From Zhihengliuella alba (GTDB taxonomy: Bacteria; Actinomycetota; Actinomycetes; Actinomycetales; Micrococcaceae): DNA of 64,000 nt. The number at the start of each line of letters is the position of its first letter. Positions within the stretch are counted from its first letter, which is position 1. Of this stretch, positions 43,195-51,302 are shown in pieces. The notes beneath the pieces were generated by a model, which was not told the DNA's origin, did not search any database, and saw only the letters and a list, made by a program, of their open reading frames with translations. Made by a program: the position numbers and the translations under genes. Location: assembly GCF_039538765.1 (NCBI RefSeq), contig NZ_BAABCJ010000005.1, positions 1 to 64,000 on the forward strand, given 5' to 3'.

Positions 43195-44649
43195 TCAGCC
43201 GGCGATCTCGCCCCAGGCGTCAGCGATCCGCGGCAGCGCCCACTCGAGCTCGTGCTCGGGCTGGGCGAAGGGGACCCGCATCCAGTGCTCCAGCCCGTGG
43301 TCCTCCACGGCGAACATCGAGCCGGGCGCCAGCAGCACGCCGCGGCGCCCGGCCGCCGCGGCCAGGGCCGTGGACGCGGGCCGGGGCAGCTCGAACCACA
43401 GCGAGAGCCCACCTGCCGGGCGGCGTGCCCTCCAGCCCGGCAGCAGCTCCGCCGCCCGGCCCAGGACCAGGTCGCGGGCGGCCCGCAGCCGCACTCGCGT
43501 CTCCGGTGCCAGATCGCTGCCGCGCTCCATGAGCCGCGCCAGGACCAGCTGGTCCAGCACCGGAGCACCCAGGTCCAGCGTCATGCGCATGCGCGCGAGC
43601 CCGCCGACCAGTGCGTGCGGCGCCCGGATCCACCCCAGCCGGAGCCCGCCCCAGTGCGACTTGCTGGCGCTGCCGATGGTCACCACGTCGTGGGAGAACG
43701 CCGCCATCGGCCGCACGTCCGGCTCCTCGTCCAGCCACAGGCGCGCGCACGTCTCGTCGACGATCCCCGTGGCCCCGGCCCGCCGCAGCTCCGCCGCCCA
43801 CCGCTCGCGCACCTCGTCCGAGGCGAGCGTGCCGACGGGGTTGTGGAAGTCCGGCAGGCACAGCATCACCCGCGCGCCGCTGGAGCGCAGGGCCCCGGCG
43901 ACGGCGTCCACGTCCGTGCCGTCCGCGCCGATGGGCACGGACGCGACGCGCACCCCGTGGTGGCGCAGGGACGTGACGCTGTTGGGGTACGTGGGGCTCT
44001 CGGCCAGCGCGACGGCGCCGGGCTTGAGCAGGAGCCGCGCGGCCGCGGCCACACCGGCCAGGGCGCCGGCCGTCACGAGGATCTGCTCGGCGTCCGTGGG
44101 GACGCCGCGGCGGGTGTAGTCGGCGGCGATCGCCGCGCGCAGCGCCGGGACGCCGAGCGGGAAGTAGCCCATGCCGTTGATGTAGGCGGGCAGCTCGTCG
44201 AGGGCCTCCTGGTAGACGTCCGCCAGGCCGACCGGGGCGGCGGGCGCGGCGCAGGTGAGGTCGACGGCGGTGGGCTCGCCGACGTCGTCGTACGCCCCCG
44301 AGGTCCCGCCGCGCGGGCCGAAGCCGCCGAGCGGCAGGGGCTCCGCGCCGCCGCCCACGGGCCCGCCCGGCACGCGGGCGATGGTCCCGGCGCCGACGTG
44401 GGCCGTGGCGTAGCCGCGGTCGCGCAGCTCGGCGTACGCGCGCGAGACCGTGGTGCGGCTGAGCCCCAGGGTGCCCATCAGCTGGCGCTCGCTCGGCAGC
44501 GCGGTGCCGTGGATGATCCGGCCGTTGGCGATCAGCTGCCGGATGGAGTCGGACAGCCAGGCGTAGGCGGGCCGCGCCGCGTCGGGCTCGCCGAGCATCG
44601 CGGCGAGGCGCCCGCCGCCGAGACGACGGGCGGGTGTGATGGTGGCCAT
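43195..44649 (-). CDS. MocR-family regulator (GntR helix-turn-helix fused to aminotransferase-like domain; YczR-like)
   Basis: A 484-aa chimeric regulator. Residues about 25-95 are a GntR winged helix (LPSERQLMGTLGLSRTTVSRAYAELRDRGY, key part SERQLMGTLGLSRTTVSRAY). Residues about 130-480 are a fold-type I aminotransferase domain with LCLPDFHNPVGT, GIVDETCARL and the PLP-binding lysine in GSASKSHWGGLRLGWIR (key part SASKSHWGG). MocR proteins use PLP or its imine as effector. It is divergent from yczE paralogue 2, with which it shares a short operator region, and convergent with paralogue 1. The layout matches the Bacillus yczR-yczE pair. Confidence 0.9.
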   Translation of the reverse strand: MATITPARRLGGGRLAAMLGEPDAARPAYAWLSDSIRQLIANGRIIHGTALPSERQLMGTLGLSRTTVSRAYAELRDRGYATAHVGAGTIARVPGGPVGGGAEPLPLGGFGPRGGTSGAYDDVGEPTAVDLTCAAPAAPVGLADVYQEALDELPAYINGMGYFPLGVPALRAAIAADYTRRGVPTDAEQILVTAGALAGVAAAARLLLKPGAVALAESPTYPNSVTSLRHHGVRVASVPIGADGTDVDAVAGALRSSGARVMLCLPDFHNPVGTLASDEVRERWAAELRRAGATGIVDETCARLWLDEEPDVRPMAAFSHDVVTIGSASKSHWGGLRLGWIRAPHALVGGLARMRMTLDLGAPVLDQLVLARLMERGSDLAPETRVRLRAARDLVLGRAAELLPGWRARRPAGGLSLWFELPRPASTALAAAAGRRGVLLAPGSMFAVEDHGLEHWMRVPFAQPEHELEWALPRIADAWGEIAG

Positions 44650-44664
44650 GGAGCCATTCTGCCC

Positions 44665-44693
44665 CGATTGGCTATTTTTTCAAGGTCCAATCG
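44665..44693. promoter_or_regulatory. Probable MocR/YczR operator
   Basis: A perfect 7-bp inverted repeat CGATTGG / CCAATCG separated by 15 bp, including a T-run, in the 60-bp gap between the MocR gene and yczE paralogue 2. This is the only extended symmetry there. Confidence 0.6.
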
Positions 44694-44709
44694 GCGGGAG
44701 AGTGGAGGC

Positions 44710-45399
44710 ATGGCACAGACGACCCACCCGAAGCTCCTCCCCCTGACGCCGCTGCAGCAGCTCCGCGCCGGACGCCTCCCCCTGCGGCTCCTCAACCTGT
44801 TCGTCGGGCTGACGCTGTTCGGCGCCGCCATGGCGATCTTCATCCGCGCCGGCCTCGGCCAGGCGCCGTGGGACGTCCTGCACGTCGGGCTGAGCACCCG
44901 CGTGCCGCTGAGCATCGGCGCCATCATCATCCTGCTGGGCTTCGTGGTCCTGCTGCTGTGGATCCCGCTCAAGCAGTGGCCCGGCCTCGGGACCATCGCC
45001 AACGTCCTGTGGCTGGGCGTCGCCGCCGACCTGACGCTGTGGCTGGTGCCGCCCATCGAGGGGCTCGGCTGGCAGCTCGCGGCCATCGGCGCGGCCCTGG
45101 TGGTCAACGGGATCGGTGGCGCCCTCTACATCGGCAGCCAGTTCGGCCCCGGCCCGCGCGACGGGCTCATGACGGGCGTCCACCTGCGGACCGGGATCAG
45201 CATGCGCCTGGTCCGGACCGTGGTGGAGGTGACGGTGCTGGCCATCGGCTGGCTGCTCGGCGGGGTGGTCGGCGTCGGGACGGTCGCCTACGCCCTGCTC
45301 ATCGGGCCGCTCACGCAGTTCTTCCTGCGCTGGAGCGTCATCGAGCTGTCCCGGCCGCCGGCCCGCCCGGCCAGCGCCCGGAGGCGGCTGGCATACTGA
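44710..45399 (+). CDS. YczE-family membrane protein, paralogue 2
   Basis: A 229-aa membrane protein collinear with the gene at 42430: LTPLQQLRAGRLPLRLLNLFVG, IFIRAGLGQAPWDVLHVGLS, LLLWIPLKQWPGLGTIANVLW and QFGPGPRDGLMTGVHLRTGIS match position by position (key parts GLGQAPWDVLHVGL, PGPRDGLMTGV). A GGAGG site precedes ATG 44710. It is divergent from the MocR regulator and followed 4 bp later by the SatD-like gene, so the two may be co-transcribed. Transport or membrane role unknown. Confidence 0.87.
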   Translation: MAQTTHPKLLPLTPLQQLRAGRLPLRLLNLFVGLTLFGAAMAIFIRAGLGQAPWDVLHVGLSTRVPLSIGAIIILLGFVVLLLWIPLKQWPGLGTIANVLWLGVAADLTLWLVPPIEGLGWQLAAIGAALVVNGIGGALYIGSQFGPGPRDGLMTGVHLRTGISMRLVRTVVEVTVLAIGWLLGGVVGVGTVAYALLIGPLTQFFLRWSVIELSRPPARPASARRRLAY

Positions 45400-45403
45400 C
45401 CGC

Positions 45404-46000
45404 ATGTACGTGGTGACCATCAACCAGCGGGACACGCGCGCGGCCGGGGACCGCGTGGACGATCTGGTCCGCGCCCTCGGCGACCTGCCGACGGCGTTCG
45501 CGTTCCGCCGCTCGGTGGCCGACGAGACCATCGGCATCCTGACCGACCCGGCCGCCGTGGTCGCCGCGGCCCTCGTCGCGCTGCGGGAGCGCCGCTGGAA
45601 CGTCGGCATCGGCGTCGGCTCCCTCCACGAGCCGCTGCCCGAGGCGCTGGACGACGTGCGCGGGTCGGCGATCGTCCACGCCCGGCGCGCCGTCACCGCT
45701 GCGCAGCGGACCGGCGAGCGCGTGCCCCTGGTGGTCTCCGGGCCGGAGGCCGACCTCGCCGCCGAGGCCGAGGCCGTCCTGCGTCTGCTGGGGCACATCG
45801 TGGCCCGGCGCACCGCCGCCGAGTGGGCCGTCGTGGACCTCCTGGTCCCCGGGGTGCGCGGCCAGCACAAGGAGATCGGCGTGGCCCTCGGGATCACCAG
45901 CCAGGCCGTCTCCAAGGCGGTCCTGCGCGCCCAGGCCAAGGAGGAGTGGGCCGCCCGGCCCGCCGCCGCTCGACTGCTGGGCCTGCTGCACGCCTCCTGA
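45404..46000 (+). CDS. SatD-like / MarR-type winged-helix protein
   Basis: A 198-aa soluble protein. The N-terminal part (MYVVTINQRDTRAAGDRVDDLVRAL, GILTDPAAVVAAALVALRERRWNVGIGVGSL, DVRGSAIVHARRAVTAAQR) looks like SatD-family nucleotide-cyclase-related domains. The C-terminal 60 residues (VDLLVPGVRGQHKEIGVALGITSQAVSKAVLRAQ, key part EIGVALGITSQAVSKAV) form a helix-turn-helix. It lies 4 bp after yczE paralogue 2. It probably acts as a regulator or modulator of the membrane protein, as SatD does in other Gram-positives; inference only. Confidence 0.7.
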   Translation: MYVVTINQRDTRAAGDRVDDLVRALGDLPTAFAFRRSVADETIGILTDPAAVVAAALVALRERRWNVGIGVGSLHEPLPEALDDVRGSAIVHARRAVTAAQRTGERVPLVVSGPEADLAAEAEAVLRLLGHIVARRTAAEWAVVDLLVPGVRGQHKEIGVALGITSQAVSKAVLRAQAKEEWAARPAAARLLGLLHAS

Positions 46001-46148
46001 CGCGGCCGTCTACCGTCTGCTGTCCGCGGGCTGCGGCCAGGCTCAAGAAAAGGTGCGGAAACCGCGTCACGATCCGCGCTCCGGACGCTCTTAAGGGGTG
46101 ACGCAGCAACCGCCGGCCCCGCCCCGGGGCGCCACCGCAGGAGACCGC

Positions 46149-46436
46149 ATGCCAGCACCCGCCCGCCATCTGGCCACCGCCGCACCCAGCACGGGACCGT
46201 CCAGCCCCGCCCGTCCCGCCTCCACCGGCACAGCGTCCTCGGGGACGGCGTCCTCGGGCAGTGGGCGCTCCGCGACCCGGCGCAGGGGCGGTGGCGCCCG
46301 GTCGCAGTCCCCGTCCCAGTGCGGCCTCGTCGCGCGGCGGATGGTTGCGATCGGCGTCGGCGTCGTGGCGATGGGCGCGTTGCTGGCGGTCGGAGCGCTC
46401 TCGGCCGTGGGAGCACTGCTGGCCACCGCCCTCTGA
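46149..46436 (+). CDS. Small protein with C-terminal membrane segment
   Basis: A 95-aa protein of unknown family: a Ser/Pro/Thr/Gly-rich basic N-terminal two thirds (RPASTGTASSGTASSGSGRS, RRRGGGARS) followed by one hydrophobic segment at the end (VAIGVGVVAMGALLAVGALSAVGALLATA lies at about residues 67-95; key part GVGVVAMGALLAVGALSAVG). The ATG has an AGGAG site 6 nt upstream, which is why I keep it. The 148-bp gap before it (46001-46148) holds no hairpin or gene I can support. Confidence 0.55.
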   Translation: MPAPARHLATAAPSTGPSSPARPASTGTASSGTASSGSGRSATRRRGGGARSQSPSQCGLVARRMVAIGVGVVAMGALLAVGALSAVGALLATAL

Positions 46437-46530
46437 GGACCCCGGAAACCCTGTCCCACTGGGGACGACCGTGCCTACACTGACGGCACCGGCGCCCTCG
46501 CGGCGCGCAGCCGACCGCTAGGAGTTCCCC

Positions 46531-46947
46531 ATGGTTCCCGACATCAATATCTGGGCCGTCCTCGTCGCCACCGTGGCATCGATGCTGGTGGGCATGGCCT
46601 GGTACGCCCCCCAGACGTTCGGCGGCGTCTGGATGCGCCTGGCGCGCGTGCCCTCCGAGCAGGGCGGGAGCATCGCTGGACCGCTGATCGTCAGCGCCAT
46701 CGCCACGTTCATCACCGCCTGGGTCCTGGCCGGCTCCGCCTTCATCGCCCAGGAGTTCTACGGCGGCTCCTTCCTGGCCAACACGCTCATCACCGCAGTG
46801 ATCCTGTGGGCGGGGTTCACGCTCGCCCGTTTCTTCACGCACGACGCCTTCGAGAGCCGGCCGGCCGCCCTGACCCTGCTCAACTCCGCCCACGAGCTCG
46901 TGTCGGTGCTGGCGATGGGCCTGGTCATCGGGCTCTTCGGCGTCTGA
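46531..46947 (+). CDS. DUF1761 membrane protein
   Basis: A 138-aa protein with four hydrophobic segments and DUF1761 marks: VATVASMLVGMAWYAPQTFGGVWM (key part GMAWYAPQTFGGVW), FIAQEFYGGSFLANTLITAVILWAGF (key part ILWAGFTLARF) and HELVSVLAMGLVIGL. A TAGGAG site precedes ATG 46531. Single-gene unit. Function unknown. Confidence 0.88.
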   Translation: MVPDINIWAVLVATVASMLVGMAWYAPQTFGGVWMRLARVPSEQGGSIAGPLIVSAIATFITAWVLAGSAFIAQEFYGGSFLANTLITAVILWAGFTLARFFTHDAFESRPAALTLLNSAHELVSVLAMGLVIGLFGV

Positions 46948-46967
46948 GCCCTCCCGAACGCTGCCCC

Positions 46968-46998
46968 TTGACCTTGACGTTGCGTCAACTTCTACCGT
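46968..46998 (+). promoter_or_regulatory. MerR-type promoter with 19-bp spacer and dyad
   Basis: -35 TTGACC (46968-46973) and -10 TACCGT (46993-46998) are 19 bp apart, the stretched spacing typical of MerR-activated promoters. The spacer carries the dyad TTGACGTTGCGTCAA (46974-46988). It lies upstream of the TipA-like gene, implying autoregulation. Confidence 0.75.
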
Positions 46999-47055
46999 GG
47001 TGACCACGCCGCCGGGGCACCCTGGCGGGAGGGACGGGACAGGAGGAGCGCGGAC

Positions 47056-47892
47056 GTGACGAGCGTGCAGCACGGAGCCGACGACGCCGGGGCACCGGGC
47101 CGCGAGTGGTCCATCCAGGAGGTCGCCCGGTGCACCGGGACCACCAGCCGGACGCTGCGGCACTACGACGACGTCGGGCTCCTGCCTCCGTCGCGCGTCG
47201 GCTACAACGGCTACCGCTACTACGACGCCGACAGCCTCCTCCGCCTCCAGCGGATCCTGCTCCTGCGCGGCCTCGGCCTCGGCCTGCCGGCGATCCGGGA
47301 GGCCCTGGACGCGTCGGCGGCCGGGTCGGCGTCGTCCGCCCCGGGGCGGGCGGCGCAGGCCCGGGTGCTGGGCACGCACCTGGAGGTCCTGCGCGGCGAG
47401 CAGGAGCGGCTGGCGCGGCAGATCGCGTCGGTCGAGCGGACCATCACCACGTTGAAGGGAGGTGGCGATCTCATGGCGGACAGCATGTTCGACGGGTTCG
47501 ACCACACGCAGTACAAGGAAGAAGTGACCGAGCGCTGGGGCGCCGACGCCTATCGGGCGGGGGACCGCTGGTGGCGCGGCCTGGGCGAGGAGGAGCGCGC
47601 CGCGTGGAAGGCGCGCGTGCGCGACCTCGGCGAGGACTGGGCCGCGGCGGCCGCGGCCGGCGAGAGTCCGACGTCGGAGCGCGCCCAAGCGCTCGCGGCC
47701 CGCCACGTGGAGTGGCTCGGCTCCATCCCGGGCACGCCCGGGGCCGGCGGGGAGCCGAACACCGGCTACATCGCCGGGCTCGGCGACCTGTACGTGGCGG
47801 ACGAGCGCTTCGCGGCGAACTACGGGGGCGCCGAGGGCGCGGAGTTCGTGCGCGACGCCCTGCACGAGTGGGTGCGCCGGCACCAGTCCTGA
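47056..47892 (+). CDS. TipA-like MerR-family regulator with TipAS antibiotic-binding domain
   Basis: A 278-aa regulator. Residues about 17-85 are a MerR winged helix (WSIQEVARCTGTTSRTLRHYDDVGLLPPSRVGYNGYRYYD, key parts TSRTLRHYDDVGLL, GYRYYD). About 110-140 is the coiled-coil dimer helix. Residues about 145-275 are a TipAS domain (HTQYKEEVTERWG, WWRGLGEEERAAW, RHVEWLGSIPGTP, GLGDLYVADERFAANYGG). TipAS binds thiopeptides or other multidrug ligands and activates promoters. It starts at GTG 47056 after AGGAGG. An internal ATG (47474) could give a TipAS-only product, as in Streptomyces tipA. Confidence 0.92.
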   Translation: MTSVQHGADDAGAPGREWSIQEVARCTGTTSRTLRHYDDVGLLPPSRVGYNGYRYYDADSLLRLQRILLLRGLGLGLPAIREALDASAAGSASSAPGRAAQARVLGTHLEVLRGEQERLARQIASVERTITTLKGGGDLMADSMFDGFDHTQYKEEVTERWGADAYRAGDRWWRGLGEEERAAWKARVRDLGEDWAAAAAAGESPTSERAQALAARHVEWLGSIPGTPGAGGEPNTGYIAGLGDLYVADERFAANYGGAEGAEFVRDALHEWVRRHQS

Positions 47893-47913
47893 CGCCGCAC
47901 CCCCGGAGGACCC

Positions 47914-47958
47914 GGTGGGGCGACCCCGGCCCGGAATCCAGGCCGGGGTTTCCCCACC
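47914..47958 (+). terminator. Terminator after the TipA-like gene
   Basis: GGTGGGG and CCCCGGCC pair with GGCCGGGG and CCCCACC (47914-47931 with 47941-47958), one 3-nt internal loop and a 9-nt apical loop. It starts 22 bp after the stop codon. Confidence 0.75.
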
Positions 47959-47999
47959 GAGTCCATCAATATAGGCGTGAATGCTTTTCCGTAATGGAC

Positions 48000-48018
48000 T
48001 TAGGTTGGGCTAAGCTCG
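48000..48018 (+). promoter_or_regulatory. Iron box (DtxR/IdeR-type operator)
   Basis: TTAGGTTGGGCTAAGCTCG matches the DtxR/IdeR consensus TTAGGTTAGGCTAACCTAA at 15 of 19 positions. It lies 52 bp upstream of the siderophore-binding lipoprotein gene, so the uptake operon is expected to be repressed by iron. Confidence 0.75.
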
Positions 48019-48069
48019 GTCCTCGGCGCGGACGGTCCCGCGGCCAGAATCCGAGCCCCTGGAGCACTC

Positions 48070-49116
48070 ATGAGGATCCGCACTCTCGCCTACGCCGCGC
48101 TGACGGCGACCCTGACCGCCGCCCTGGCCGGCTGCGGGGCATCCGAACCCGTCCCCGAGGAGCCGGCGGCGACGTCGACCGGCGGCGAGGGCGTCACGGA
48201 GTACCCGCTGACCCTCGACAACTGCGGCACCGAGGTCACGGTCGACGCCCCGCCGGAGCGCGTGGTGTCCCTGGACCAGAACTCCACCGAGATCCTGCTC
48301 TCCCTGGGGCTCGAGGACCGCGTGGTAGGCACGGCGTCCTGGACCGACCCGGTCCTGCCGGAGCTGGAGGCCGCCAACGAGGACGTGCCGCGCCTGGCCG
48401 ACAACGCCCCCACCTACGAGGTGGCCCTCGGCGCCGACCCCGACTTCATCACGGCCTCCTTCGGACGCCACCTCAACGAGAGCGGCGTCGCGACGCGCGA
48501 CCGGTTCGCCGAGACGGGCATCGAGACCTACCTGTCCCCCACCGACTGCGAGGGCGACGTCTCCATCAACGGCGGCGGTACCCGGACGCACCTGCTGGAC
48601 ATCGAGTCGCTGTACACGGAGATCCGCGAGCTCGCGGCCGTGTTCGACGTCCCGTCCCGCGGCGACGCGCTGATCGCCGACCTGGAGGAGCGCACCGCGG
48701 AGGCGCTCGACGGCGTCGACGCCGAGGGCGCGACCGTCGCCTTCTGGTTCGCCGACACCCGCACGCCGTACATGGCCGGCGGCTACGGCTCGGCGGCCAT
48801 GCTCGCCGACATGTCCGGGATGGAGAACGTCTTCGCGGGGACCGCCGACGACTGGCCGGCCACCGGCTGGGAGGCCGTCGTCGAGAAGAACCCGGACGTC
48901 CTGGTCCTCGGCGACCTGCAGCGGGCGCGCTTCCCGGGCGACAAGCTCGAGGAGAAGATCGAGTTCCTCGAGTCGGACCCACTGACCAGCACCATGGACG
49001 CCGTGAAGAACAAGCGGTACATCGCCCTGCACGGGGCGGAGATGAACCCGTCCATCCGCTCCGTCGACGGTCTGGAGAAGATCGGGGAGTTCTGGAAGGA
49101 GCAGGACGCTGGCTGA
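48070..49116 (+). CDS. Iron-siderophore ABC transporter, substrate-binding lipoprotein
   Basis: A 348-aa lipoprotein: signal with lipobox LAGC (Cys about residue 21), then a FepB/FhuD-type fold (PPERVVSLDQNSTEILLSLGLEDRVVGTASW, key part RVVSLDQNSTEILLSLGL; NPDVLVLGD; YIALHGAEMNPSIRSVDGLEKI). It binds ferric siderophores or related chelates at the cell surface and delivers them to the FecCD/FecE system encoded next. Iron regulation is suggested by the box at 48000-48018. Confidence 0.93.
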   Translation: MRIRTLAYAALTATLTAALAGCGASEPVPEEPAATSTGGEGVTEYPLTLDNCGTEVTVDAPPERVVSLDQNSTEILLSLGLEDRVVGTASWTDPVLPELEAANEDVPRLADNAPTYEVALGADPDFITASFGRHLNESGVATRDRFAETGIETYLSPTDCEGDVSINGGGTRTHLLDIESLYTEIRELAAVFDVPSRGDALIADLEERTAEALDGVDAEGATVAFWFADTRTPYMAGGYGSAAMLADMSGMENVFAGTADDWPATGWEAVVEKNPDVLVLGDLQRARFPGDKLEEKIEFLESDPLTSTMDAVKNKRYIALHGAEMNPSIRSVDGLEKIGEFWKEQDAG

Positions 49117-49123
49117 CACCGTC

Positions 49124-50311
49124 GTGACCGTCGGGGACGGCACCACCGCGGCCGCCGGGGCCCCCGGCGCGGCACAGGAGCGCGCGGCACAGGGCAGCGC
49201 GGCACCCGCCGGCGCGGGCGCGCTCGCCACCGCCGCGGGCTCTTCCGCCGGGGCCGCTGCCGCCGCCCGGGCCCTGCGCACGCGGCGGCGGCTGCGCACC
49301 GCCCTGCTTGCCTCGGTCTTCTCCCTCGGTGGTCTGACCCTCCTGGTGCTCTCGGTCGGCGTGGCGATCACGCTGGGCCCGGCCGACGTCTCGCTCGTCA
49401 ACGTCCGCGACGTGGTCCTGAACCACGTGGCGCAGGCGCAGATCCCCGTCCGCGTCTCCGAGGACGCCATCGTGTGGCAGGAGCGCCTGCCGCGCGCCCT
49501 CGTCGCCGCGGCCTGCGGCGCCGGCCTGGGCCTGTGCGGGGCGATCATGCAGTCGCTGCTGCGCAACCCGCTGGCGGACCCCTACGTCCTCGGCGTCTCC
49601 TCCGGCGCCTCGACGGGCGCCGTCGCGACCGGCGTGCTGGGCCTCGGCGGGGCGGCCCTCGGCCTCTCCGGCGGCGCGTTCATCGGCGCCCTCGTGGCCT
49701 TCGCCCTGGTGCTCGCCCTGTCCCGGATGGCCGGCGGCGGCAACGATCGCGTGGTCCTCGCCGGCGTCGCCAGCACTCAGCTGTTCTCGGCGCTGACCTC
49801 GCTGGTGGTCTTCGCCTTCGCCGACTCGGACGAGACCCGCGGCGTCATGTTCTGGCTGCTCGGCTCGCTGGAGGGCGTCCGCTGGAACGACGTCGGCCTC
49901 TGCCTCGCCGTCGTCGCCGCCGGCACGCTCATCTGCCTGCGCTACGCGTTCGCGCTCGACGCGTTCGCGTTCGGTGACGAGGTGGCCTCCTCCCTGGGCC
50001 TGAACGTGCGCCGGGTCCGCCTGCTCCTGCTGCTCCTCACGGCGCTGATGACGGCGACGCTCGTCAGCGTCGCCGGCGCCATCGGGTTCGTCGGTCTCGT
50101 GCTGCCGCACGCCGCCCGGCTCCTCTTCGGCTCCCGGCACACCCGGATCGTGCCCGCGACCGCCGTCATGGGCGCCGTCTTCATGATCTGGGTGGACGCC
50201 GGCTCGCGCGTCGCGTTCGCCCCCACCCCGCTGCCGGTCGGCGTGGGCACCGCGCTGATCGGCGTCCCCGTGTTCATCGCCCTGCTGGCCCGGCGCCGGA
50301 GGACCGCATGA
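49124..50311 (+). CDS. Iron-siderophore ABC transporter, permease (FecCD family)
   Basis: A 395-aa membrane protein with about nine to ten hydrophobic segments after a 50-residue Ala/Gly-rich cytosolic N-terminus. Family marks are WQERLPRALVAAACGAGLGLCGAIMQSLLRNPLADPYVLGVSSGAS (key parts RLPRALVAA, NPLADPYVLGVSSGAS), GVRWNDV and AGAIGFVGLVLPHAARLL (key part IGFVGLVLPHAAR). A single gene serves as both permease halves (homodimer). GTG start 7 bp after the binding protein; its 3' end overlaps the ATPase gene (ATGA). Confidence 0.93.
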   Translation: MTVGDGTTAAAGAPGAAQERAAQGSAAPAGAGALATAAGSSAGAAAAARALRTRRRLRTALLASVFSLGGLTLLVLSVGVAITLGPADVSLVNVRDVVLNHVAQAQIPVRVSEDAIVWQERLPRALVAAACGAGLGLCGAIMQSLLRNPLADPYVLGVSSGASTGAVATGVLGLGGAALGLSGGAFIGALVAFALVLALSRMAGGGNDRVVLAGVASTQLFSALTSLVVFAFADSDETRGVMFWLLGSLEGVRWNDVGLCLAVVAAGTLICLRYAFALDAFAFGDEVASSLGLNVRRVRLLLLLLTALMTATLVSVAGAIGFVGLVLPHAARLLFGSRHTRIVPATAVMGAVFMIWVDAGSRVAFAPTPLPVGVGTALIGVPVFIALLARRRRTA

Positions 50312-51111
50312 GCCTGCACGCCGAGAATGTCAGCTGGGAACGCGAGGGCGCGTTGATCGTCGACGGCGTCACCCTCCGCCCCGAACCCGGGGCGACCGTC
50401 GGCCTGCTCGGCCCCAACGGGTCCGGCAAGTCCTCCCTCCTGCGCCTCATGCAGGGCGTCACCAGGCCCTCCGCCGGTGCGATCGAGCTGGACGGCGAGC
50501 CCCTCTCCGCGATCCCGCGCCGCGCCATCGCGCGCACGGTCGCGGTGGTCAGCCAGCACGCGCAGACCGACATGGACATCCTCGTCGAGGACGTCGTGCG
50601 CCTCGGCCGCATCCCCCACCGCGGCACGTGGGGCGGCGACCCGGACGCCGACCGCGCCGCCGTCCTGCGCGCCCTCGAGCAGACCGGCCTGAGCGACAAG
50701 GCCGACCGGCTCTGGCACACGCTCTCCGGCGGCGAGCGGCAGCGGGCGCAGATCGCCCGCGCGCTGGCGCAGGAGCCGCGCGAGCTCCTGCTCGACGAAC
50801 CGACCAACCACCTGGACATCCGGCACCAGCTGGAGCTGCTCACGCTCGTCACCCGGCTGCCGATGACCACGGTCGTCGCGATGCACGACCTCAACCTCGC
50901 CGCGATGTTCTGCGATCACCTGGTGGTCCTCCACGGCGGATCGGTCGTCGCCGGCGGCACGCCGCGGGAGGTGCTCACGCCCGAGCTGATCCGCGAGGTC
51001 TACGAGGTCGAGGCGGACGTGGTGTACGACGACGCCCGCGGCCGCGTGGTCATCTCCTTCGAGCCCGCCGTGCTCGCGAGCCGCTGCCCGCTGCCCGCCC
51101 TGCGGGGGTAG
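50308..51111 (+). CDS. Iron-siderophore ABC transporter, ATPase (FecE/FhuC type)
   Basis: A 267-aa ABC ATPase with Walker A GPNGSGKS (about residue 36), Q-loop VVSQHAQ, signature LSGGERQR, Walker B LLLDEPTNHLD and the switch histidine in AMHDLNLAA. It powers uptake through the permease just upstream, with which it is translationally coupled (ATGA). The C-terminal EVADVVYDDARGRVVISF-type tail is usual for the FecE subgroup. Confidence 0.95.
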   Translation: MSLHAENVSWEREGALIVDGVTLRPEPGATVGLLGPNGSGKSSLLRLMQGVTRPSAGAIELDGEPLSAIPRRAIARTVAVVSQHAQTDMDILVEDVVRLGRIPHRGTWGGDPDADRAAVLRALEQTGLSDKADRLWHTLSGGERQRAQIARALAQEPRELLLDEPTNHLDIRHQLELLTLVTRLPMTTVVAMHDLNLAAMFCDHLVVLHGGSVVAGGTPREVLTPELIREVYEVEADVVYDDARGRVVISFEPAVLASRCPLPALRG

Positions 51112-51302
51112 CCGTCGGCGGGACTCGCGACGAGGGACGCGGAGGGGCCGGGACGCCGCGCGCCGCCGCGGGGTGATGCGTGGACCACGTTGTTACGTCC
51201 GGCATCCGGACGCTCTGGGTCCACTGATTGAGACGTGTCAAAATGGTGCGCCTGCGCCCAGCACGTCCATCCGCACCCGTGACCATCCGAAGGAGTCGCA
51301 GC

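Noticed and set aside
46001..46148. Riboswitch ahead of the small membrane protein
   Set aside because: I looked for a structured leader, but no recognised riboswitch core or strong hairpin set is visible.
44680..47883. 1067-aa minus-strand ORF
   Set aside because: It runs antisense through yczE2, the SatD-like gene, DUF1761 and the TipA-like gene, all with recognisable families on the plus strand. Composition is typical of a shadow frame.
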